Assembly: GCA_902784965.1 (NCBI GenBank)
Contig: CACZWU010000009.1
Location: forward strand, 1 to 46,746
Length of the DNA stretch: 46,746 nucleotides
Direction: 5' to 3'
Source: an uncultured Bacteroidia bacterium
GTDB lineage: Bacteria; Bacteroidota; Bacteroidia; Bacteroidales; UBA932
The position numbers and the translations under genes are program-made. Of the stretch, positions 15,725 through 24,313 are shown one piece after another. The notes beneath the pieces are model-generated. The model was not told the DNA's origin. It saw nothing but the letters and a program-made list of their open reading frames with translations, and did no database searches. Position 1 is the first letter of the stretch. Every line of letters starts with the position of its first letter.

Positions 15725-18164
15725 CCTTGCGTGTCTTGATATTGCCGTATATGCTCCAACCAATGGCAGCGAGGATCAGCAGGTACATCAGCACCACGCA
15801 GATAGTAGCGATGGTGTCGCCCTTCCGGACACTGTCGGGATCGAAGAGGAAGGTGATATGGTGGCTGCCGGCCGGTACGTTGAGGGCGCGGAGGGTATAG
15901 TCGACCCGGAAATGCTCCACCGGTGCTCCGTCGATGCTGGCTTTCCAGCCGTACGGGTAGTAGATTTCCGAGAAGACCAGGGTGCCCGGCTGGGAACTCT
16001 GGTAATCATAGTCCAGCTGTTTCGGCGTGAATGCGGTCAGATGGACCTCGGCATCCGGCGCGATGCCGGGCGCGGGATCCGTGGCGAAGGATTCGAAGGT
16101 CCGGTCGAGGACGGCCGTATTCGAGAGGTCGACGCGGTCGAGTGCGTCGATTTCCGCGCGGGCGCCGTCGACCACCCGGAGTTCCCCGACGAACCAGGCG
16201 TTGCCCATGGCACCGGGATTCCGCTGGACGACGGCCTTTCCGTCTTCAGGCACGATCAGGTATTTGGTATTGAGCATGTTGATGGCGGACAGATGGTATT
16301 TCGACAGGTGCTCGTCGATGAGGTCCTGGTAGCGGCGCAGCTTGGCGGCGTGGTAGCCGCCGACCGATTTGAGCCGATAGGAAGTACGGGCGTCGTTGAA
16401 CGTGTTCGTGGTCAGGTTCATCACGCGGAAATGCAGATCGGGATCCTGCAGGATGACGGATTCCCAGGGTTGCTCTGCGAAAGAGCTCTGGGTATTGCGG
16501 GGCAGCTGGAAATAGCTGTCGTTGAAATAGCGTTTGTCGACGGGCCACATGTCGGCGAGCACCAGGACGCCGAGGATGGCGATCATCGCGGCCCGCGGCA
16601 CTTTCTTCTCCAGGAACAGCCACAGCAGCAGGGCGGCCGCGGCGACAAAGGCGAAACTGCGCAAGGAATCCGAGACGAAGAGGGAGGCCCGGTCGGCCAC
16701 GATGGCGTCCATGACCGAGGCGGGGAGCTGGGCGCTGTAGGCAGCGTCGCTCGGTCCCACGAAGGAATAGAGGCTCTTCCCCAGCAGCGCGAAGACCAGG
16801 CACAGGCCCGCTGTCACGCCGGCCGAAATGTAGATACTCTTCCGCATCTTTTCCTTGGGAACGGATCCCTCCATCAGTGCCTTGACAGCCAGGAATCCCA
16901 GCAGTGGCATGGCGATTTCCGCCACGATCAGGATCGAAGAAACGGCCCTGAACTTGTTGTACATCGGTACGTACTTGAAGAAGAATTCGGTGAGCCACAT
17001 GCAGTTGTGGCCCCAGGCCAGCATGACGGAAAACACGGTTGCAGCCAGCAGCGCCCATTTATAGGGCCCTGTCACCACCAGGCAGCCCAGCAGGAAGAGG
17101 AAGCACACGATGGCGCCCACGTAGACGTTTCCGGCCGTGAAGGGCTGCTCGCCCCAGTACAGGGGCGTGTTGGCCGCGAAATCGCGCGCCTGAGAAGCGC
17201 TCAGGCCGAGTGCCTTGACCGACCGGTAGGTATGGGATTTCGGACCCAGGGGATAGTTGGAGGATCCGCCTTTGAAGCCGGGAATCAGGAAAGTAAAGGT
17301 CTCGTCGATGCCGTAGCTCCACTGGGTGGCGTATTCCAGGTCGAGGCCGTTCGAAGCGGCGACTTCCTCCCCATCGGCCACGAGGTCGGAATGGCCGCCG
17401 CGGATCGTTTCACGGGAATATTCCTGGTTGGCAAAGATATTGGCACAACCGGTACCCAGTCCGATGCCGAGCGAAACGACAAAGATCAGGGTGGCGATGC
17501 CCAATTCTTTCCAGCGTTTGTCGCGGATGTGGATCCAGAGTTCCGCCAGGAAGAACAGGCCGATCATCAGGAACAGGTAGTAGGCCATCTGGGGATGGAT
17601 GCTGAATCCGACGGCGGTGAAGAGCATCACGAATACAGATCCCAGCGCATACCGTCCCCGGAAGATCAGGTAGAAACCAGCCGCCACCAGGGTAATGTAG
17701 GAGATGGCGATGGTTTTCCCGCCGTGCCCCGCCGCGATGATCACGATGAAATAGGAGGAGAGGGCGACGGCGATGGCGCCGACGATCGACAGCCAGCTGC
17801 CGACGCCGAAGCTGCGCATCAGGATGAAGAAGCAGATGAAATAGAAGATCAGGATCCAGGCCGGATGGGCGGGCCCTCGCTTGAGGAATCCGTCGATGGG
17901 GCCAAGCAGCCGGTCGGCCTGATACTGGCCGCCGCCGATCTGGTAGTTCGGCATGCCGCCGAACATCGATTCGTTCCACCAGCTGTGGTCGCCCGTCTCT
18001 TCGGTATAGCGCACGCTTTCCTGGACGGCAGAGACAGCATTGACATCGTCGGCCGACTGGAGTACTTTCCCGCTGAGCACGGGTTTGCAGTAGATGAAGG
18101 CCAAGACGACGAATAGGACGATGGCGAACAGGGTGGCGCCGTATTTTTGGAGGAAGGTTTTCAT
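15705..18164 (-). CDS. YfhO-family integral membrane protein (GT-C-like)
   Basis: 819 aa with about 12 to 14 membrane spans and a large extracytoplasmic C-terminal part before a final span. The N terminus (KYGATLFAIVLFVVLAFIYCKPVL) and the loop after it (WWNESMFGGMPNYQ) are typical of Bacteroidota YfhO-type proteins. GHGGKTIAISYITLVAAG follows. The C-terminal soluble part (PYGWKASIDGAPVEHFRVDYTLRALNVPAG) is the usual family ending. Related Gram-positive proteins glycosylate lipoteichoic acid; here it is probably a polyprenyl-phosphate-sugar-dependent transferase. Its ATG overlaps the upstream stop (ATGA). Confidence 0.82.
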   Translation of the reverse strand: MKTFLQKYGATLFAIVLFVVLAFIYCKPVLSGKVLQSADDVNAVSAVQESVRYTEETGDHSWWNESMFGGMPNYQIGGGQYQADRLLGPIDGFLKRGPAHPAWILIFYFICFFILMRSFGVGSWLSIVGAIAVALSSYFIVIIAAGHGGKTIAISYITLVAAGFYLIFRGRYALGSVFVMLFTAVGFSIHPQMAYYLFLMIGLFFLAELWIHIRDKRWKELGIATLIFVVSLGIGLGTGCANIFANQEYSRETIRGGHSDLVADGEEVAASNGLDLEYATQWSYGIDETFTFLIPGFKGGSSNYPLGPKSHTYRSVKALGLSASQARDFAANTPLYWGEQPFTAGNVYVGAIVCFLFLLGCLVVTGPYKWALLAATVFSVMLAWGHNCMWLTEFFFKYVPMYNKFRAVSSILIVAEIAMPLLGFLAVKALMEGSVPKEKMRKSIYISAGVTAGLCLVFALLGKSLYSFVGPSDAAYSAQLPASVMDAIVADRASLFVSDSLRSFAFVAAAALLLWLFLEKKVPRAAMIAILGVLVLADMWPVDKRYFNDSYFQLPRNTQSSFAEQPWESVILQDPDLHFRVMNLTTNTFNDARTSYRLKSVGGYHAAKLRRYQDLIDEHLSKYHLSAINMLNTKYLIVPEDGKAVVQRNPGAMGNAWFVGELRVVDGARAEIDALDRVDLSNTAVLDRTFESFATDPAPGIAPDAEVHLTAFTPKQLDYDYQSSQPGTLVFSEIYYPYGWKASIDGAPVEHFRVDYTLRALNVPAGSHHITFLFDPDSVRKGDTIATICVVLMYLLILAAIGWSIYGNIKTRKDAAATH

Positions 18165-18610
18165 ACGATGGTGATGTTGTCGAGGGTTTGTCCTCGCTGA
18201 AGTTCGGCGGGGGAATCGTATTCGAGGAGAAGGAAGTCGCCGATGCGCAGCGAAAGCTGGCTGCTCACACGGGAGAGTGCCTCGAGGGCAGACTCAACGC
18301 TTGCTTCGGACAGCGATGCGAGGGGCTGGAATTCGCGCGCGACCCAGGTGGATCGGTCCAGGTATGGCGTGCAGCTGCTGTCGGCACGTTGTCCGTAAAA
18401 GCAGATGCCGGGCGCCCACTCGCTGACATAACGGCGGGCGAAACGGGGCACGACGGCCTTGCCGGCCTTGTCGATGCGGAAGCAGCGGCAGCGCCAGGCG
18501 CGGGCTCCGCTGAAGTCGTCAGGCAGGCAGAAGCGGTCGGCATCGCGTACCAGGGTGATGTCCGGGCGGACATACCAGCTTCCGTCGGGTCTGACGACAT
18601 AGAGGTTCAT
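18161..18610 (-). CDS. Unidentified 149-aa protein between dnaQ-type gene and yfhO-type gene
   Basis: The start ATG at 18610 overlaps the exonuclease stop as ATGA, and the end overlaps the yfhO-type start the same way, so it is a translated operon member. I do not recognise it with confidence. Seen: WYVRPDITLVRDADRFCLPDDF, FARRYVSEWAPGICFYGQRADSSC and a C-terminal IGDFLLLEYDSP. The last part and the general pattern remind me faintly of FAH-type hydrolase fragments, but the length is half of such enzymes and no metal site is clear. No signal peptide or membrane segment is visible. Confidence 0.65.
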   Translation of the reverse strand: MNLYVVRPDGSWYVRPDITLVRDADRFCLPDDFSGARAWRCRCFRIDKAGKAVVPRFARRYVSEWAPGICFYGQRADSSCTPYLDRSTWVAREFQPLASLSEASVESALEALSRVSSQLSLRIGDFLLLEYDSPAELQRGQTLDNITIV

Positions 18611-19398
18611 TGCATTGAGAGCTTGATCTTGGTGAGCTGCTGCTTGGTGTCGAGCGTGAAATCGCCTTCCATCATCCAGCTGTAGTAGGAGGGTTCCTTG
18701 GCCAGGACGTCGACGACGCGGCGGCCCTTGTGCTTGCCGAAGTTGAACACGGGCTCGTCGTTGTCGTCGAGTGCGATGCGGCCGGCATAGTCGACCAGGC
18801 GGTTCTGGCAGGAGTATTTGGCCAGGAAAGCCACATCGTTCTGAAGCGGGTCTTCCTCGTCGTTCGCATAGCGGTCGAGCTGGGCTTCCAGCACCTCGTA
18901 GGTGGCCATCGTGTCGGCTTCGGCCGAGTGGGCGTTGTCGAGGTTCTGTCCGCAGTAGAACTTGTAGGCGGCCTTGAGGGTGCGCTGCTCTTTCTTGTGG
19001 AAGATGTTCTGCACGTCCACCAGCTTGCGCTTGCGGAAATCGAATTCGACGCCGGCACGGAGGAACTCCTCGGCCAGCATCGGGATGTCGAATTTGAGGG
19101 AATTGTAGCCGGCGATGTCGCAACCCTCCATCAACCTGGCCAGGGACTTGGCCACCTGCTTGAAGGTGGGGCAGTCCTTCACGTCCTCGTCGCTGATGCC
19201 GTGGACGGCCTGGGCGCCGGGCGTGATGGGGATGGTGGGGTTGATGCGGCGGGTTTTGACTTCCACGTCGTTGGGCTGTCCGGGGCCGCCGGGCGACACT
19301 TTGACGATGGAGATTTCCACGATGCGGTCGGACGCAACGTTCAGTCCTGTACTCTCGATGTCGAAGAACAGGAGCGGGTTCTTGAGGGCAAGCTGCAT
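18607..19398 (-). CDS. DnaQ-type DEDDh 3'-5' exonuclease with ExoX-like C-terminal domain
   Basis: 263 aa. The three exonuclease motifs are complete: FFDIEST (D13, E15), YNSLKFDIPML (D104), and AHSAEADTM (H157, D162), giving a DEDDh active site. A separate C-terminal segment with FNFGKHKGRRV and YYSWMMEGDF resembles the small domain at the end of ExoX-like exonucleases. It probably acts in proofreading or repair beside the clamp encoded just upstream. Start is ATG 19398, 11 nt after the dnaN stop; the much longer frame to 19833 runs into dnaN and is not real. Confidence 0.9.
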   Translation of the reverse strand: MQLALKNPLLFFDIESTGLNVASDRIVEISIVKVSPGGPGQPNDVEVKTRRINPTIPITPGAQAVHGISDEDVKDCPTFKQVAKSLARLMEGCDIAGYNSLKFDIPMLAEEFLRAGVEFDFRKRKLVDVQNIFHKKEQRTLKAAYKFYCGQNLDNAHSAEADTMATYEVLEAQLDRYANDEEDPLQNDVAFLAKYSCQNRLVDYAGRIALDDNDEPVFNFGKHKGRRVVDVLAKEPSYYSWMMEGDFTLDTKQQLTKIKLSMQ

Positions 19399-19409
19399 GG
19401 AAACCCTGT

Positions 19410-20537
19410 TTAAGCGTTGATCATCACCGGCATCAGCAGGGCACGGATATCCTGGGCGGCGGCCGATTCGTCGGCGGGGACGATCAGGGCTGCGCGGGCC
19501 GGGTCGGCGAGCTGCATGCAGATGTTCTGGTAAGGCAGGTTGTTGAGGATCTCGAGCAGGAACGGCGCCTTGAAGCCGATTTCCATCTCCTGGCCGTCGT
19601 ACTGGCAGGGGAGGGTCTCGTGGGCCGACATCGAGAAGCCGAGGTCCTGGGCCGAGATGAGCACTTCGTTCTGCGAGAGTTTCAGGCGGATCTGGTTGGA
19701 GATCTGGTTCGAACACACGGCGATACGTTTCACCACGCCGAGCAGGTCGGTACGGCCGATCACCAGGTGGTTGTCGTTGTTCCTTGGGATGACGCTGCGG
19801 TAAGCCGGGTAGTTGCCTTCGATCAGGCGGCATACCAGGATGCTGCTGCCGAAGCTGAAATAGGCGTTCTTGTTGTCGTAGCGGATGGTGATGTCCTCGT
19901 CGACCTTGGCCAGGATGCTCTTGAGGATCGCTGCCGGTTTCTTGTGGAGGATGAAGTTCGACTTCTGGGAGACCTCGGCACCTTTGAAACTGTAGCAGAT
20001 GAGCTTATGGGCGTCGGAAGCGACCAGGGTGGTCTCTTCCGGGTCGATGTCGAAGAAAATACCGTTCATCACCGGGCGGAGTTCTTCCTCAGCGGCGGCG
20101 TAGATGGTGTTGTTGATGCCGTCGAGCAGGATTGACGAAGGGATGATCACGCTTTCGGAGATCTCGGCGATGCGCGGGAGCTCGGGGAAATCGGCTGCGT
20201 CAAAGCAGGGGATCTTGGAGGCGCCGCTGGCCCAGACGATGTCCATCACAGAGCTGCCTTCGCTGACGCTGAAGGAGAGGGGCTGGTCGGGGAATTCCTT
20301 GAGGGAGTCGGTCAGCAGCTTGGCGGGGACGGCGGTGGATCCTTCTTCGGACACCTGTGCGATGTCGATGGTGGTCTTGAGCGTGGTCTCACCGTCGGAT
20401 GCCGTGACGGTCAGGGTATTTCCTTCCAGCTGGAAAAGGAAGTTCTCCAGGATGGAATTGGTGGGTTTGGGGACGATGACCTTGGAAACGGACATCAGTC
20501 CGCTGAGAAGCTCGGAACTTGATACGGCGAATTTCAT
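19410..20537 (-). CDS. dnaN: DNA polymerase III beta subunit (sliding clamp)
   Basis: 375 aa, the usual length. MKFAVSSSELLSGLMSVSKVI is the conserved N terminus. FLFQLEGNTLTVTASDGETTL, PAKLLTDSLKEFPDQPLSF, VASDAHKLICYSF and the C-terminal ending IRALLMPVMIN (hydrophobic tail, as in other clamps) are all present. The frame is open upstream to 20654, but ATG 20537 starts the conserved protein. It is the first gene of a six-gene minus-strand run that continues to 14104. Confidence 0.96.
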   Translation of the reverse strand: MKFAVSSSELLSGLMSVSKVIVPKPTNSILENFLFQLEGNTLTVTASDGETTLKTTIDIAQVSEEGSTAVPAKLLTDSLKEFPDQPLSFSVSEGSSVMDIVWASGASKIPCFDAADFPELPRIAEISESVIIPSSILLDGINNTIYAAAEEELRPVMNGIFFDIDPEETTLVASDAHKLICYSFKGAEVSQKSNFILHKKPAAILKSILAKVDEDITIRYDNKNAYFSFGSSILVCRLIEGNYPAYRSVIPRNNDNHLVIGRTDLLGVVKRIAVCSNQISNQIRLKLSQNEVLISAQDLGFSMSAHETLPCQYDGQEMEIGFKAPFLLEILNNLPYQNICMQLADPARAALIVPADESAAAQDIRALLMPVMINA

Positions 20538-20554
20538 GTTTGGTATAATTTTTA

Positions 20555-20562
20555 TAATTTTG
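20555..20562 (+). promoter_or_regulatory. Putative -7 element for the HtrA-type gene
   Basis: TAATTTTG matches TAnnTTTG, 43 nt before ATG 20606, in the AT-rich gap (20538-20605) shared with dnaN. The -33 match is poor. Confidence 0.4.
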
Positions 20563-20581
20563 TCAAAAGAAGTTCGAATTA

Positions 20582-20589
20582 CAAATATA
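20582..20589 (-). promoter_or_regulatory. dnaN: Putative -7 element for dnaN
   Basis: The minus strand reads TATATTTG, a full match to TAnnTTTG, 44 nt before the dnaN start. No good -33 is visible. It faces the element at 20555-20562, so the two leaders would overlap. Confidence 0.4.
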
Positions 20590-20605
20590 ATTAAAATTTG
20601 ATGAG

Positions 20606-21736
20606 ATGGGTAAAAAAGTTCTCTATTTGATTCTAACTGTCGTAATATCAGCACTTATCGGATATATGACCGCTACATGGACCGTCAATCGCCGTCTCCC
20701 CGCTGATGCGGAGGAAGCCGAGGTTATGTCCGTGGCGGGGACGGAGCGGAAGGCTCCCCAGCGTCGCATTGAGCTGAAGGAAGTGGCCAATCTGTCAGAC
20801 GCGGCCGAGTCGGCCTTGCCGGCGGTCGTCTATGTCAAGGTGACGCAGAAGGCCCGGTTTCAGCAGCCCAACTCGATTTTCGACCTGCTCTTCGGCTTTG
20901 CTCAGACCCCGCGCGACCAGGTGGGCCTGGGTTCGGGCGTCATCATCCGCCCCGACGGCTACATCGTGACCAACAACCATGTGGTTGCCGGTGCCGACGT
21001 TATCGAAGTGACCCTCGAAAACAACAAAGTCTATCAAGCCAAGTTGGTGGGTACTGACCCGGCCACCGACATAGCCCTGATCAAGATCGATGCGGAAGAC
21101 CTGCCTGCCATTCCAATCGGCAACTCCGACGACCTGCGCCTCGGCGAATGGGTGCTGGCCATCGGCTCGCCCTACGACCTGCGCTCGACCATCACGGCCG
21201 GCATCGTGAGTGCAAAGGGCCGTTCGATGCCGAACTACGACGGCCAGTTCCGCGTGGAATCGTTCATCCAGACCGATGCGGCCGTCAACCCCGGCAACAG
21301 TGGCGGCGCGCTGGTCAACGCGTTGGGTGAACTGGTGGGTATCAATACTTCCATCATCTCCCTGACCGGCTCGTATGCCGGTTATTCGTTCGCCGTTCCG
21401 GTAAACATCGTACGGAAGGTAGCGGACGATTTCATCGAATACGGCGCGGTGCAGCGGGCGATGCTCGGCGTGGGCATTGCCGACGTGAACGCGCAGATCG
21501 CGGCCCAGGCCAATCTGACGGATATTGCTGGTGTGTATGTGACCACTGTCCAGAAAGACGGCCCGGCTTACAAGGCAGGCATCATCCAGGGCGACGTCAT
21601 CATCGAGATCAATTTGAATCCCGTCAACAACAGCGCTGCCTTGCAGGAACAGCTGAGCAAGCTCCGCCCCGGCGAAAAAGCCGTCGTCACAATCCTCCGC
21701 GAAGGCAAACAGCACGAACTGATTGCTACACTTTAA
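20606..21736 (+). CDS. DegS/HtrA-like serine protease, one PDZ domain
   Basis: 376 aa. An N-terminal hydrophobic segment (VLYLILTVVISALIGYMTATW) anchors or exports it, so the protease acts in the periplasm. The trypsin-like triad is complete: His125 in NNHVVAG, Asp155 in ATDIALI, Ser232 in NPGNSGGAL. One PDZ domain (about 285-370) follows, with GVYVTTVQKDGPAYKAGIIQGDVI. Most Bacteroidota HtrA proteins carry two PDZ domains, so the single one and the membrane anchor make this DegS-like. It probably degrades or senses misfolded envelope proteins. It is monocistronic, and R1 copy 1 begins directly after its stop. Confidence 0.92.
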   Translation: MGKKVLYLILTVVISALIGYMTATWTVNRRLPADAEEAEVMSVAGTERKAPQRRIELKEVANLSDAAESALPAVVYVKVTQKARFQQPNSIFDLLFGFAQTPRDQVGLGSGVIIRPDGYIVTNNHVVAGADVIEVTLENNKVYQAKLVGTDPATDIALIKIDAEDLPAIPIGNSDDLRLGEWVLAIGSPYDLRSTITAGIVSAKGRSMPNYDGQFRVESFIQTDAAVNPGNSGGALVNALGELVGINTSIISLTGSYAGYSFAVPVNIVRKVADDFIEYGAVQRAMLGVGIADVNAQIAAQANLTDIAGVYVTTVQKDGPAYKAGIIQGDVIIEINLNPVNNSAALQEQLSKLRPGEKAVVTILREGKQHELIATL

Positions 21737-21737
21737 T

Positions 21738-21968
21738 GCTTGTGCTTGGTTGCTCTGGGAGTTGCTTGTCAGACCTTCGCTTCGCTCATCCCTCCCACCG
21801 CTACGCGGCGGGCCCCTCCCGCTATCAAGCGCGGGTGCTTAGGGTCCTCCAAGCAAGCTCCCACCCGCAACTGGCGCACAAGCGAGCGAAGCGGCGGGTG
21901 TGTTTCCGGTGAAGCGACCTTTTTTCGGGAGCAAGACGGAAACCAGAGCCGCGAAGCGAGCGAAATAT
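21738..21968 (-). repeat. R1 element, copy 1 (modules A+B, minus orientation)
   Basis: About 230 bp that match R1 copy 2 end to end when read on the minus strand. Module A is 21864-21968, module B 21738-21863. Paired arms seen: GCTCTGG at 21752-21758 with CCAGAGC at 21943-21949 (ends of the element); outer arms of B at 21756-21775 and 21843-21863; P2 CCCGC 21818-21822 with GCGGG 21831-21835 around an 8-base loop; P3 CCCACCGC 21794-21801 with GCGGCGGG 21805-21812 around TAC; CACCCGC 21862-21868 with GCGGGTG 21894-21900. The one P3 mismatch is A-C on the plus strand but G-U if the minus strand is transcribed. The whole 302-bp gap to rpoD holds this, a -7-like site and a hairpin. Confidence 0.8.
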
Positions 21969-21973
21969 TTTTG
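21966..21973 (+). promoter_or_regulatory. rpoD: Putative -7 element for rpoD
   Basis: TATTTTTG matches TAnnTTTG at the edge of R1 copy 1, 65 nt before the rpoD start. A -33 match is not seen. Confidence 0.35.
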
Positions 21974-22002
21974 AAACATTCATAATCAATATTCGTATAA
22001 GT

Positions 22003-22027
22003 AAGTGTCGCGATTTTTGCGGCACTT
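22003..22027 (+). terminator. Hairpin with T-rich tail just before rpoD
   Basis: AAGTGTCGC (22003-22011) pairs with GCGGCACTT (22019-22027) through 9 bp with one G-T pair and a 7-nt loop. TATTTTT follows and the rpoD ATG is 11 nt further on. It looks like an intrinsic terminator, and could stop upstream transcription or attenuate rpoD expression, or mask its translation start. Confidence 0.5.
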
Positions 22028-22038
22028 TATTTTTCTAT

Positions 22039-22899
22039 ATGCGTCAGTTAAAGATTACCAAGTCGATCACCAACCGCGAGAGCGCATCGCTCGACAAATA
22101 CCTGCAGGAGATCGGCCGTGAAGAATTGATTACCGTCGAAGAAGAAGTCGAACTCGCCCAGCGGATCAAGAAAGGCGACCAGGCCGCTCTCGACAAACTT
22201 ACCCGCGCGAACCTCCGGTTCGTCGTCTCCGTAGCCAAACAGTACCAGAACCAGGGCATCAGCCTGCCCGACCTCATCAACGAAGGCAACCTCGGCCTGA
22301 TCAAGGCCGCCGAAAAGTTCGATGAGACCCGCGGTTTCAAGTTCATTTCGTATGCCGTGTGGTGGATCCGCCAGTCGATCCTCCAGGCTCTGGCCGAGCA
22401 GAGCCGCATCGTGCGCCTGCCCCTCAACCAGGTAGGATCGCTCAACAAGATCAACAAGGCCCTCTCCCAGTTCGAGCAGCAGTATGAACGCCAGCCGTCG
22501 CCCGACGAACTGGCCGACATGCTCGAAATCCCGCGCGAGAAGATTGCCGACACCCTCCGCGTGTCGGGACGCCATGTCTCTGTCGACGCCCCGTTCGTGG
22601 ACGGCGAAGACAACAGCCTGCTCGACGTGCTGCCCAACAACGATTCGCCGAATGCCGACAAAGGCCTTGTGAACGAATCGCTCAACACCGAGATCGAACG
22701 CGCCCTCTCTACGCTGACCGAGCGCGAACGCGACATCGTGAAATATTTCTTCGGCATCGGCTGCCAGGAGATGACCCTCGAAGAGATTGGCGAGAAATTC
22801 GGCCTGACGCGTGAACGCGTCCGCCAGATCAAGGAAAAAGCCATCCGCCGTCTCCGCCACAGCGCCAGAAGCAAACTGCTCAAGGGTTACCTGGGCTAA
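22039..22899 (+). CDS. rpoD: Primary RNA polymerase sigma factor (RpoD/SigA)
   Basis: 286 aa, the normal short length in Bacteroidota, where region 1.1 is absent. [22 protein letters not shown] is the conserved Bacteroidota N terminus. Region 2 ([49 protein letters not shown]) covers -7 recognition and melting; region 3 is [11 protein letters not shown]; region 4 ([29 protein letters not shown]) binds the -33 element. It matches the TAnnTTTG promoters suggested in this window. Only a 12-nt gap separates its stop from the symporter gene, which may be co-transcribed. Confidence 0.96.
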   Translation: MRQLKITKSITNRESASLDKYLQEIGREELITVEEEVELAQRIKKGDQAALDKLTRANLRFVVSVAKQYQNQGISLPDLINEGNLGLIKAAEKFDETRGFKFISYAVWWIRQSILQALAEQSRIVRLPLNQVGSLNKINKALSQFEQQYERQPSPDELADMLEIPREKIADTLRVSGRHVSVDAPFVDGEDNSLLDVLPNNDSPNADKGLVNESLNTEIERALSTLTERERDIVKYFFGIGCQEMTLEEIGEKFGLTRERVRQIKEKAIRRLRHSARSKLLKGYLG

Positions 22900-22911
22900 T
22901 CGTTCCGGGTT

Positions 22912-24312
22912 ATGGGCGGCTTCTGGGATTCCATCGGAAGGGGTATCGCCGCATTCAGTGATTTTATCTGCGGCTATCCGCTCTTCTTCCTGCTCATCGG
23001 CGGGGGACTCTTCTTCCTCGTCTATTCGAAATTTGCACCGCTGCGCTACTACGGTCGCGCCATCGGAGCACTCCGCGTGAAAGACGACCAGGCCGCCGGC
23101 CAGATTTCCTCGTTCGAGGCGCTGACCAGCGCCATCGCCGCCACGGTCGGGATGGGCAACATCGCCGGCGTGGCGGTCGCCCTGTCGATCGGCGGGCCCG
23201 GTGCCATTTTCTGGATGTGGATCAGCGCCATCGTGGGCATGGCCACCAAGTTTTTCGAAGGTACCCTCGCCGTGATGTACAAGGGGAAAGACGATGCCGG
23301 CGAGACCCAGGGCGGTCCAATGTACATGATTACGGAAGGCCTGGGCAAGCAGTGGAAGCCCCTTGCTGTGTTCTTCTCCATCTTCGGCCTGATCGGTACG
23401 CTTTGCGTGATGCAGGCCAACCAGCTTACTGAGTCGGTCACTACGATCTTCTTCGACGCAGCTACCACGACCCTCGCTCACCGGCTGGTCATCGGCCTGG
23501 TCATCATGGCCATCGTCTCGGTCGTGGTCATCGGCGGCATCAGCCGCATCTCCAAGATTGCCACGAAGCTCGTGCCGACGATGGTGGCGCTCTATTTCCT
23601 CCTGGTATTCTATATCATCATCCGGCATGCCGGTCTGGTACCGGGCGTGGTGGGCAGCATCTTCACGGGTGCGTTCACCCCGCGCGGCGCGTTGGGCGGC
23701 GGCATCGGCTCGATCATCATGATCGCCCTGACGGGTGTACGGAGGGCCGCGCTGGTCAACGAGGCCGGCGTGGGAACCGCCTCGATGATGCACGGCGCCT
23801 CGAAGAACAACGAGCCCGTGCGCGAAGGACTGGTCGCGATGATCGGCCCGTCCATCGACTCGGGCCTGGTATGCACCCTCACGGCCCTGGCCATCCTCAT
23901 CGGCTCCGCCATCGATCCGGCCATCATTCCGGCCGGTTCCGGCATGAACTCGATGGAAGGGCTCCGTTACGCCCTGCTGGCGTTCGGGGCGGCCATTCCC
24001 GGGGTGGGTGAGTACCTGCTCTTTGTGATGGTCATCCTGTTCGCGTTCAGCACGATGTTCTCGTATTCCTACTATGGACAGAAATGTACCGGCTTTCTCT
24101 TCGGATCCCGGTATGCCAAATACTACAATTACTTTTTCCTGGCAATGCTGGTGGTGGCTGCCATCATCCCGCTCAAGGTGGCGGTCAGCCTGATCGACGC
24201 CGCCTATGCGCTGATGGCCTTCCCCACGATGTTCACCCTCTTCATGCTCGCGCCCAAGGCCCGCAGGGAGATGGACCGCTATTTCGCCCGGAATACCAAA
24301 AAGAAATCCTAA
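22912..24312 (+). CDS. Alanine/glycine:cation symporter (AGCS family)
   Basis: 466 aa with about 11 membrane segments. The AGCS signature is seen: ALTSAIAATVGMGNIAGVAVALSIGGPGAIFWMW near residue 66, and GGPMYMITEGLG. Sodium-coupled uptake of alanine or glycine is the known family role. Between rpoD and argS it sits as the middle of a same-strand set with gaps of 12 nt and 1 nt, so argS probably shares its transcript. Confidence 0.92.
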   Translation: MGGFWDSIGRGIAAFSDFICGYPLFFLLIGGGLFFLVYSKFAPLRYYGRAIGALRVKDDQAAGQISSFEALTSAIAATVGMGNIAGVAVALSIGGPGAIFWMWISAIVGMATKFFEGTLAVMYKGKDDAGETQGGPMYMITEGLGKQWKPLAVFFSIFGLIGTLCVMQANQLTESVTTIFFDAATTTLAHRLVIGLVIMAIVSVVVIGGISRISKIATKLVPTMVALYFLLVFYIIIRHAGLVPGVVGSIFTGAFTPRGALGGGIGSIIMIALTGVRRAALVNEAGVGTASMMHGASKNNEPVREGLVAMIGPSIDSGLVCTLTALAILIGSAIDPAIIPAGSGMNSMEGLRYALLAFGAAIPGVGEYLLFVMVILFAFSTMFSYSYYGQKCTGFLFGSRYAKYYNYFFLAMLVVAAIIPLKVAVSLIDAAYALMAFPTMFTLFMLAPKARREMDRYFARNTKKKS

Positions 24313-24313
24313 T

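Noticed and set aside
15708-18116. An 802-codon plus-strand open frame across the yfhO-type gene
   Set aside because: It is antisense to a clear membrane protein and rich in Asp, Gly, Glu and His, a typical shadow of a GC-rich gene.
19399-19833. Extension of the exonuclease gene upstream into dnaN
   Set aside because: The added residues are an out-of-frame translation of dnaN; ATG 19398 begins the conserved exonuclease.
22048-23793. A 581-codon minus-strand open frame across rpoD and the symporter gene
   Set aside because: It spans two well-supported genes and a gap; no domain is visible.
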